NCBI RefSeq assembly: GCF_013127955.1
Contig: NZ_CP053435.1
Coordinates: 2,790,001-2,854,000, forward strand
Reading direction: 5' to 3'
DNA: 64,000 nucleotides
From: Spirosoma taeanense
Lineage (GTDB): Bacteria > Bacteroidota > Bacteroidia > Cytophagales > Spirosomataceae
How positions within the stretch are numbered: position 1 is the stretch's first letter; every line of letters begins with the position of its first letter. Under the pieces are notes generated by a model. That model made no database searches and had not been told where the DNA came from. It worked only from the letters and a program-made list of their open reading frames with translations. Position numbers and translations under genes: made by a program. Positions 8,143 through 14,781 of the stretch are shown in pieces.

Positions 8143-9366
8143 ATGCTAAGCAGACGTAAACTCATCAAGCGCTTGTCGAGCGTTCCCGTTCTCGGCGGGC
8201 TGGTCGGCGGTGGCCTGCCCCTGGTTGCGACCGAGGCTCTGGCCGCAGCGCCTAAACGGGACTTGTTTAAGGAACTGGGCGTGCGCACGTTCATCAATGC
8301 CGCCGGTACGCTGACCTACATGACTGGCTCCCTGATGCCGGACGAAGTTCTGGAAGCCATCAACTATGGGGCGAAAGAATTTTGTCTGCTGGATGAGATT
8401 CAGGATAAGGTCGGCGAAAAGATTGCCCAGATGGTGCATTCCGAAGCGGCTGTCGTTACCTCCGGTGCGTTCTCCGGCATGACCCTGGGGCTGGCGGGAA
8501 TCCTGACGGGGATGGACCTGAAAAAAGTCGAGCAACTGCCGCACCTGGCCGGGACCGGCATGAAAACCGAGGTTATTTGCCAGAAAGCCCACGACATTGT
8601 TTATAACCACGCCCTGACGAATACGGGCTGTAAGATCATCCCGGTCGAAACGGCCGAAGAGGTCGAGAAAGCTATTAACGAACGGACGGCACTCATGCAT
8701 TTTCTGCACATCGAAGCCGACAAAGGCAAGATCATGCACGAAGAATGGGTGGCGCTCGGTAAAAAGCACAACATCCCTACCTCGATTGATATTGCCGCCG
8801 ACGTGCCGCCGGTGGAGAATCTGTGGCGGTTCAACGACATGGGCTTCAGTTTCGTGGTCATTTCCGGGGGGAAAGCCATGCGGGGGCCTCAGAGTGCCGG
8901 TCTGTTGATGGGCAAGAAAGACATTATTTCGGCTGCCCGGCTGCACATGCCCCCGCGCGGGTTCAATATTGGCCGGGGTATGAAAGTGAACAAAGAGGAA
9001 ATTCTGGGTATGTACGTAGCGCTGGAGCGGTTTATTAACCAGGACCACGACAAGGTCTGGAAGAGCTGGGAAGATGGAGTTGCCCATGTTGAAAACACAG
9101 TTAAGGCGGTCAATGGAGTCGAGACGAACGTGCATGTCCCGCCCCTGGGTAACCACACGCCAACCCTGCGCATTGCCTGGGACCCGGCCAAACTGCGCAT
9201 CACGGGCAAAGAACTGCAGGAAGCCCTGCGCAAAGGCGACCCGTCCATTGAAGTAGGCGGGGGCGGTCCCAGCAACATCAGCGTCACGGTCTGGATGATG
9301 AAGCCCGGCCAGGAGAAAATAGTTGCCAAACGTATTAAGGAAGAACTGTCCAAAGTGGCAGCGTAA
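8143..9366 (+). CDS. Tat-exported SelA/DgaE-like PLP-dependent enzyme, copy 2
   Basis: 407 residues. The N-terminus has a good twin-arginine motif (SRRKLIKRL) followed by a glycine-rich hydrophobic stretch and a probable cleavage site near EALAAAP. The catalytic body matches copy 1 almost end to end: GVRTFINAAGTLTYMTGS, EAAVVTSGAFSGMTLGLAG, IDIAADVPPVENLW, and SGGKAMRGPQSAG with the PLP lysine again at residue 244. The matching numbering shows the two paralogues are collinear with few indels. The last third differs more (GGGGPSNISVTVWMM). A stem-loop at 9381-9414 separates it from the amidohydrolase. As for copy 1, a lyase/deaminase activity is inferred and the substrate is unknown. Confidence 0.85.
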   Translation: MLSRRKLIKRLSSVPVLGGLVGGGLPLVATEALAAAPKRDLFKELGVRTFINAAGTLTYMTGSLMPDEVLEAINYGAKEFCLLDEIQDKVGEKIAQMVHSEAAVVTSGAFSGMTLGLAGILTGMDLKKVEQLPHLAGTGMKTEVICQKAHDIVYNHALTNTGCKIIPVETAEEVEKAINERTALMHFLHIEADKGKIMHEEWVALGKKHNIPTSIDIAADVPPVENLWRFNDMGFSFVVISGGKAMRGPQSAGLLMGKKDIISAARLHMPPRGFNIGRGMKVNKEEILGMYVALERFINQDHDKVWKSWEDGVAHVENTVKAVNGVETNVHVPPLGNHTPTLRIAWDPAKLRITGKELQEALRKGDPSIEVGGGGPSNISVTVWMMKPGQEKIVAKRIKEELSKVAA

Positions 9367-9380
9367 GAATATTCGCTTGT

Positions 9381-9414
9381 CCGCAGGTCCGCGCAATCAG
9401 GAGCGGACCTGCGG
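9381..9414 (+). promoter_or_regulatory. Intercistronic stem-loop between PLP enzyme copy 2 and amidohydrolase copy 2
   Basis: Arms CCGCAGGTCCGC (9381-9392) and GCGGACCTGCGG (9403-9414) are perfect reverse complements around a 10-base loop. No T-tract follows, so it is not a typical intrinsic terminator. It may act as an mRNA processing or stability element that changes expression of the downstream gene (inference). The equivalent gap in cassette 1 has no such hairpin. Confidence 0.6.
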
Positions 9415-9448
9415 GAGCTTAACCCCGACCTTGGCTGGCCCTCAACCC

Positions 9449-10732
9449 ATGAAAAAAATCAAACTTTTAGTTGTTGCCCTGTTCTGCTCGCTGGTGAATC
9501 TGGCCGTAGCCCAGACCTATAGCGTCGTCATCAAAGGCGGTCACGTCATCGATCCGAAGAATAACATCAACGGCATTATGGACGTCGCCATTAACGACGG
9601 CAAGATCGTTCAGGTCGCCAGAAATATTGATCCCAAAGGCGCCATTCAGGTCGTCGATGCCCGGGGGCTCTACGTAACGCCCGGCCTGATTGACATGCAT
9701 ACGCACGTTTTTTTCGGCACCAATCTGGACCAGACCTACAGCAACGGTCCCAATGCGCTTCCGCCCGATGGCTTTACGTTCCGGAATGGGGTAACGACCA
9801 TTGTGGACGCGGGTTGTTCGGGCTGGCGTGATTTTGAGACGTTCAAGAAACAGACCATCGACCTTTCACAGACGCGGGTTCTGGCTCTGCTCAATATTGT
9901 CGGCAGCGGCATGCGGGGCGGTACATTCGAGCAGAACATCGCCGACATGGATGCTGGCAAAACGGCCGAGATGGCCAAGAAATACCCCGAACAGGTCGTC
10001 GGCGTCAAGCTGGCCCACTTCAACGGCTACGACTGGACTCCAACCGACCGCGCGGTTGAAGCCGGGAAGCTGGCCAACGTTCCGGTCATGATTGATTTCG
10101 GCGGGAGCACGCCCACGCTGTCGATCGAAGACCTCTTTCTGAAACACCTGCGGCCGGGCGATATCTTTACCCACTGTTTCGGGCAGCTGAAAACCCGCGA
10201 AGCGATTGTAGACGTGACCACCAACAAAGTGAAACCGTTCGTCTGGGAGGCCCAGAAAAAAGGGCTCATCTTCGACGTAGGCTATGGCGGTATCAGCTTC
10301 GCCTTTTCACAGGCTATTCCCGCGATCAAAAGCGGTTTCCTGCCTAACACGATCAGTACCGATATTCATACCGGCAGCATGAACAACGCCATGAAAGATA
10401 TGCTGAACGTGATGTCGAAGTTTCTGGCGATGGGGATGGATCTGCCCAGCGTCATTAAAGCCAGTACGTGGAATCCGGCCAAAGCCATCCGGCGCGAAGA
10501 GTTGGGGCATCTGTCGGTGGGGTCGGTGGCCGATGTCGCCATTCTGAAGCTGCACGAGGGCAAGTTTGAGGTGCGGGATACGGGTATGTTCGGGTTCTTT
10601 GATTACACGGGCCATAAGATTGAAGGCAAACAGAAACTGGCCTGCGAAATGACCATCCGGAACGGCCGGATCGTGTATGATCTCAACGGCATTGCCAACC
10701 CGGTCGTCGTCACCCAGAAACCGCGTTCCTGA
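9449..10732 (+). CDS. Exported amidohydrolase/deacetylase-family metallohydrolase, copy 2
   Basis: 427 residues from the ATG at 9449, which begins a clear Sec signal peptide (LLVVALFCSLVNLAVAQ); earlier in-frame codons run through the stem-loop and are unlikely. It is paralogous to the protein at 4540-5787, with the metal pair in GLIDMHTHVFF (His84, His86), Lys in VVGVKLAHF, His in DIFTHCFGQL and the STDIHTGSMNNAM motif. A short insertion before FGFFDYTGHKIEGKQKL distinguishes it from copy 1. The conserved metal ligands suggest both copies are active and that any difference is in specificity. It is the last member of the second cassette; an SMP-30-like gene follows after ~55 bases. Confidence 0.85.
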   Translation: MKKIKLLVVALFCSLVNLAVAQTYSVVIKGGHVIDPKNNINGIMDVAINDGKIVQVARNIDPKGAIQVVDARGLYVTPGLIDMHTHVFFGTNLDQTYSNGPNALPPDGFTFRNGVTTIVDAGCSGWRDFETFKKQTIDLSQTRVLALLNIVGSGMRGGTFEQNIADMDAGKTAEMAKKYPEQVVGVKLAHFNGYDWTPTDRAVEAGKLANVPVMIDFGGSTPTLSIEDLFLKHLRPGDIFTHCFGQLKTREAIVDVTTNKVKPFVWEAQKKGLIFDVGYGGISFAFSQAIPAIKSGFLPNTISTDIHTGSMNNAMKDMLNVMSKFLAMGMDLPSVIKASTWNPAKAIRREELGHLSVGSVADVAILKLHEGKFEVRDTGMFGFFDYTGHKIEGKQKLACEMTIRNGRIVYDLNGIANPVVVTQKPRS

Positions 10733-10787
10733 GCCCCGGCAATCCATCCTGCTAATTCGCCCAATTCTTGCTGCTCACCTATTTGCC

Positions 10788-11708
10788 ATGCAAAATCCCT
10801 GTTCTGTTCTTCTTTTTGTTACGTTAGTCATTGCCGGAGCCATCGGTACGGCTGTTTCTCAGGACAAACCCGCCGAAATCCTGTTCAAATCCAGCGTTTT
10901 TACCCAGGCGAATGGTTTTACGTCTGGGGTGGAAGGGCCGGCCGTTGATCAGTCCGGTATGCTGTACGCGGTTAATTTCGGACGGCAGGGGACTATTGGC
11001 CAGGTGACCCAGACAGGTCAGACCAGCGTGTTTGTCGAGCTGCCTGAAGGCAGTATCGGCAACGGAATCCGCTTCAACCGGCAGGGCGACATGTTCATTG
11101 CTGATTATCCGAAGCATAACATCCTGATAGTTAAGTCCGGTAGTCGGCAGGTGCGTGTTCTGGCGCACGAGTCCCGCATGAACCAGCCCAACGACATTGC
11201 CATTGACCGCAAAGGCCGCTTGTACGCGAGCGATCCGAACTGGAAAGCCAACACCGGAAACATCTGGCGCATTGACCCATCCGGCGAGGTTACGCTGCTG
11301 GAAGCCAACATGGGTACGACCAATGGCATTGAAGTAAGCCCCGACAATAAAACCCTGTACGTAAACGAGTCGGCCCAGCGCAAAGTCTGGGCTTACGATC
11401 TGTCGGCCGCCGGGCAGATCAGCCACAAACGGCTGCTGATCGAGTTTCCTGATTTTGGCATGGATGGGATGCGCTGCGACGCCAAAGGAAACCTCTACAT
11501 TGTCCGGTACGGCAAGGGTACCGTTGCGAAAGTGTCTCCGACCGGAACGCTCCTTCAGGAAATCGCCCTGATAGGAAAAAAACCGACGAACATCGCCTTC
11601 GGTGGCAAAGACGGGCGCACAGCCTACGTAACGCTCCAGGACCAGGGGAATATCGAAACGTTCCGGGTGGACGAGCCGGGGCAGGAGTGGGTTCTGAATA
11701 CGAAGTAA
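10788..11708 (+). CDS. Exported SMP-30/gluconolactonase-like beta-propeller hydrolase
   Basis: 306 residues from the ATG at 10788, which starts a Sec signal peptide (SVLLFVTLVIAGAIGTAVSQ). An SMP-30/LRE-type six-bladed propeller follows: GFTSGVEGPAVDQSGMLYAV, GNGIRFNRQGDMFIADYPKH, MNQPNDIAIDRKGRLYASDP, TNGIEVSPDNKTLYVNES and GMDGMRCDAKGNLYIV. The Glu in GVEGPA, the Asn in QPNDIA and the Asp in SPDNKTLY fit the usual divalent-metal site. Lactonases of this family open sugar lactones, the product expected from the sugar dehydrogenase at 5845-7641, so the two may act in sequence (inference). It is the last plus-strand gene of the array; the ECF sigma gene converges on it. Confidence 0.85.
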   Translation: MQNPCSVLLFVTLVIAGAIGTAVSQDKPAEILFKSSVFTQANGFTSGVEGPAVDQSGMLYAVNFGRQGTIGQVTQTGQTSVFVELPEGSIGNGIRFNRQGDMFIADYPKHNILIVKSGSRQVRVLAHESRMNQPNDIAIDRKGRLYASDPNWKANTGNIWRIDPSGEVTLLEANMGTTNGIEVSPDNKTLYVNESAQRKVWAYDLSAAGQISHKRLLIEFPDFGMDGMRCDAKGNLYIVRYGKGTVAKVSPTGTLLQEIALIGKKPTNIAFGGKDGRTAYVTLQDQGNIETFRVDEPGQEWVLNTK

Positions 11709-11720
11709 AAAAGGGGTTCG

Positions 11721-12329
11721 TCAGGTAAGCAGCACCAGCGTAATGACCCAGTAATTGAAAAAGGTCATCTGGCTTTTCAGGGCGACCAGCGCCTTGTAAA
11801 GCAGGTTGGCGACCGACTGTCGGTTAATGTCCATCAGTTCCGCGATCTGGTCATTCTCAAGTCCTTTGTAAAATTTCAGGAAAACGGCTTCCTGCTGGCG
11901 TTTGGGCAACGTATCGATTGCCTGACGAATCCGGCGCTGGCTTTCAGAGTCGGTCTCCGTCTGTTCGATCTCCGTTTCGACCGTCTGCCAGTCCGACAAC
12001 TCGCTAACTTCCTGACTGTATACCGACGAAAACGGTTGTTTGCTCCGTCGAAATTCCTGCATCAGTTCATTCCGGAGCGATTTGAACAGGTAGATTGAAA
12101 CAAATTGAATCGTGAGGGATGCTCGTTTTTCCCAGATGCGGATAAATATGTTCTGGATAGAGTCCTTGATGAATTCGCGGTCGTCGGTGAAGTTGGTGGC
12201 GTAACTGAACAGGGAGCGATACTGCGTCTCGGCCAACTGGCAAAAGGCGACCTTGTCTCCGGTCTGTGATTTAAACCAGAGTTTCAGTAAGTATTCGTTC
12301 TCGTCAATAATACGCTGCCGCTGATCCAA
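11721..12329 (-). CDS. ECF-type RNA polymerase sigma factor (sigma-70 family)
   Basis: About 202 residues if translation starts at the TTG at 12329, which follows an AGGAAGAA Shine-Dalgarno-like sequence; the frame stays open to 12563, but the extra N-terminus has no sigma features. Region 2 is seen in YRSLFSYATNFTDDREFIKDS and IFIRIWEKR, region 4 in AIDTLPKRQQEAVFLKFYKG and the HTH DQIAELMDINRQSVANLLYKAL. A short hydrophobic tail ends the protein. No anti-sigma or FecR-like gene is adjacent. It lies at the end of the SusCD-cassette array and diverges from a putative glycoside hydrolase, either of which it could control; this is not shown by the sequence. Confidence 0.88.
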   Translation of the reverse strand: MDQRQRIIDENEYLLKLWFKSQTGDKVAFCQLAETQYRSLFSYATNFTDDREFIKDSIQNIFIRIWEKRASLTIQFVSIYLFKSLRNELMQEFRRSKQPFSSVYSQEVSELSDWQTVETEIEQTETDSESQRRIRQAIDTLPKRQQEAVFLKFYKGLENDQIAELMDINRQSVANLLYKALVALKSQMTFFNYWVITLVLLT

Positions 12330-12550
12330 AATACTTCTTCCTGTTCTACCTGTAAAGAAACGGAAATATAGAAAAATTGCGAATAAAAACCTGTGTAAGC
12401 CGCCGTCCGGCAAATATTCCCTCTTTAAGAACAGAAAGAACTTGTTATTGTATAAGGTAAACGACTGAGTAAAAACCCACCGGCCTGCGCGGACACCAAT
12501 AGGTTTAGGGCTAAATCGCCTTAAGAATTGGACTGGGTACCTTATCACGA

Positions 12551-14596
12551 ATGAAACAAACACTTTCGCTTTTCCTGACAGTATTAATCCTTAGTGACGT
12601 GCTGGCTCAGTCTGGTTCGGCGCCATCAACATCAGTCAGAGCCCCGCTGCGCCGGAGCGAAAGCTTCTTCGGACTGCACTTCGATTTTCACGCCGGAGCC
12701 GGTGATCTCAACATTGGACAAACACTAACCGAAGGGCGGATTGATTCGCTGCTTACGCTGGTCAAGCCCGATTTTATTCAGGTGGACTGCAAAGGGCATC
12801 CGGGCATATCCAGCTACCCGAGCCGGGTTCCGACCACGACCAGCGCTCAGAGTTTTATCAAAAATCCACTCCAGCTATTTCGGGACGTAACCCGGCGGCA
12901 TGGGGTGGCGCTGTACGTGCATTACTCGGGCGTTTTCGACCAGGCAGCCGCCCGAAAATTTCCGCAGTGGGCCGTCGTCAACGCCGACGGGCAACGTAAT
13001 CCCGACAAGATGTCAGTGCATAGCGCTTATGTCGATTCACTACTGATCCCGCAACTTAAAGAAATTGCCGACTATGGTGTGGATGGCGTCTGGGTTGATG
13101 GCGAATGCTGGGCTACCGAACCCGACTATTCGCCCCAGGCATTGGCGGCCTTCAGGGCCAGAACCGGCCTTCAGACCCGGCCCATTTCGCCAAATGATCC
13201 TACCTATGAATCATTCCGAAATTTCGCCCGGCAATCGTTCATCGATTACGTGGGGCATTACACCGACGCGCTGCACCGCTATAACCCCCAGTTTCAGGTC
13301 TGCTCCAACTGGGCCTTTTCGTCGATGATGCCGGAACCGGTGACCATTGATGTCGATTTTTTGTCCGGCGACCTGACGCCCGGCAATAGCGTCAATTCGG
13401 CGGTACTGATGGCCCGGGTGATGGCCTCGCAGTCGCGGTTCTATCAAAAACCTTACGACCTGATGGCGTGGGGATTTTATCATAGTTTTACGCCCCCCGG
13501 CTCATCGGGCGACCCCAAGACGGCTCTGCAATTGCAGCAGGAAGCCGCCGAGATCATGGCGATGGGCGGAGGTGTGCAGAGTTATTTTCTTCAGAACCGG
13601 GACGCGTCGATTAGTCGTCAGGACTGGCCGGTCATGGCCGAACTGGCCCGGTTTATCCGCGCCCGCCAACCCTACTGCCAGTACACCATAGCAGTACCGC
13701 AGATTGCCGTGCTATATTCGTCGGCCAGTTTTCGCAAGTATAACCGCAGATTGTACGACGGGGGCCGCGATGCTGGGGTGTTGGGGATCACTACGGCGTT
13801 GATGGACGCCCAGTATCCGACCGAAATCCTGATGGAGCATCATCTGCACGGCAATATGAAACGTTACGGCTTAATTGTGATACCAGAGTGGCCCTACCTG
13901 ACCGATGCCTTTCAAAAAGAGTTACTCGACTACGTGCAGGGTGGTGGCAACCTGCTGGTCATTGGCGCCGGGGCTACCAGAAATTTCTGGACGGAGCTGG
14001 GCGTAATCCCCGCTGGCCCCGCCCGGAAAAAGACCACCTGGGTTTCGGTTGACGGTCAGGTGACGACTCTGTCCGATTCAATTCAGACCGTACAATTGCC
14101 GCCGGGCGGGTCTGCTCTCATCACGGCCTTTGCCGATCAATACGTCAAAACGAGTGAAGGGGCTCTGGCCACGAGCCGACAGCTGGGAAAAGGAACCATT
14201 ACCGGTCTGTATGCGAATATCGGCCGGGACTATATCCGGCATCAGGCCCCCAACCTGCGCAGGCTGGTAGCCGGGCTGGTAAAGCCACTGTTTCCCAATC
14301 CAATCGTTGAGATAAGCGGCACGAATCTGGTGCACGTAGCGGTCAACCGGCTGCATAAGCAATTGGCCGTAAACCTGATCAATACGGGGGGGCGTCACGC
14401 CAACGAAGAGGTGTTTACGTACGATGAGGTGCCGCCGTTGCAGGCGATTAAGGTTCGGTTGCGGCTGGACCGAAAACCCGGCCGGATTGTGCAGCAACCT
14501 GAAAACAAGGTTCTGCCGTTTAGCTATAGCCATGGCGTATGTACCCTAACGGTACCCGAGCTGGCAGTTCATTCTATCCTGGTTGTAGTTAATTAA
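12551..14596 (+). CDS. Secreted putative glycoside hydrolase (GHL6-like TIM barrel plus trimerisation-like domain)
   Basis: 681 residues with a signal peptide ending near LAQSG. The N-terminal half resembles the hypothetical glycosyl hydrolase 6 (GHL6) barrel: FFGLHFDFHAG, FIQVDCKGHPGISSYP, GVALYVHYSGVFD and GVDGVWVDGECW, where Asp183 and Glu185 are candidate catalytic residues. The second half (~400-560) looks like the beta-galactosidase trimerisation fold seen in related enzymes (YGLIVIPEWPYLTD, YVQGGGNLLVIGAG). A small beta domain ends the protein. It probably acts on fucoside- or galactoside-type linkages outside the cytoplasm, but family assignment is by motif only. It converges on the TonB receptor at 14782. 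Confidence 0.65.
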   Translation: MKQTLSLFLTVLILSDVLAQSGSAPSTSVRAPLRRSESFFGLHFDFHAGAGDLNIGQTLTEGRIDSLLTLVKPDFIQVDCKGHPGISSYPSRVPTTTSAQSFIKNPLQLFRDVTRRHGVALYVHYSGVFDQAAARKFPQWAVVNADGQRNPDKMSVHSAYVDSLLIPQLKEIADYGVDGVWVDGECWATEPDYSPQALAAFRARTGLQTRPISPNDPTYESFRNFARQSFIDYVGHYTDALHRYNPQFQVCSNWAFSSMMPEPVTIDVDFLSGDLTPGNSVNSAVLMARVMASQSRFYQKPYDLMAWGFYHSFTPPGSSGDPKTALQLQQEAAEIMAMGGGVQSYFLQNRDASISRQDWPVMAELARFIRARQPYCQYTIAVPQIAVLYSSASFRKYNRRLYDGGRDAGVLGITTALMDAQYPTEILMEHHLHGNMKRYGLIVIPEWPYLTDAFQKELLDYVQGGGNLLVIGAGATRNFWTELGVIPAGPARKKTTWVSVDGQVTTLSDSIQTVQLPPGGSALITAFADQYVKTSEGALATSRQLGKGTITGLYANIGRDYIRHQAPNLRRLVAGLVKPLFPNPIVEISGTNLVHVAVNRLHKQLAVNLINTGGRHANEEVFTYDEVPPLQAIKVRLRLDRKPGRIVQQPENKVLPFSYSHGVCTLTVPELAVHSILVVVN

Positions 14597-14723
14597 CCGA
14601 GAGAAAACTCATTTAGCGGTATTGACTGATGTAGCCGATAACGTTAAAAACTGAGAAGTTGCTGTAAGTAACTAAGTGTTTTTGAGGTTAGCCACAAATA
14701 ACCCCAGTTACCGGGTACTGGTG

Positions 14724-14772
14724 ATCTATAGGTTCTCTTTAAAGGATAGTTAAGTTTTATGAACCTATAGAT
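14724..14772. repeat. Inverted repeat between convergent genes
   Basis: ATCTATAGGTTC (14724-14735) and GAACCTATAGAT (14761-14772) are perfect 12-base reverse complements with a 25-base AT-rich loop. It lies in the 185-base gap between the convergent glycoside hydrolase and TonB receptor genes. It could be a weak bidirectional terminator, or a remnant of terminal repeats; the long loop and AT-rich stem make a strong terminator unlikely. Confidence 0.4.
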
Positions 14773-14781
14773 TAGCTTACC

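Noticed and set aside
8146..9396. A 416-codon open frame antisense to the PLP enzyme (and similar long antisense frames at 3275-4306 and 4558-5604)
   Set aside because: They lie exactly opposite well-supported genes, have His/Arg/Gln-rich compositions with no family features, and appear because the codon bias of the real genes leaves few stops on the other strand.
14724..14772. Terminal inverted repeats of an insertion element
   Set aside because: The spacing of 25 bases leaves no room for a transposase, no target-site duplication is visible, and the position between convergent genes suits a structural or terminator role.
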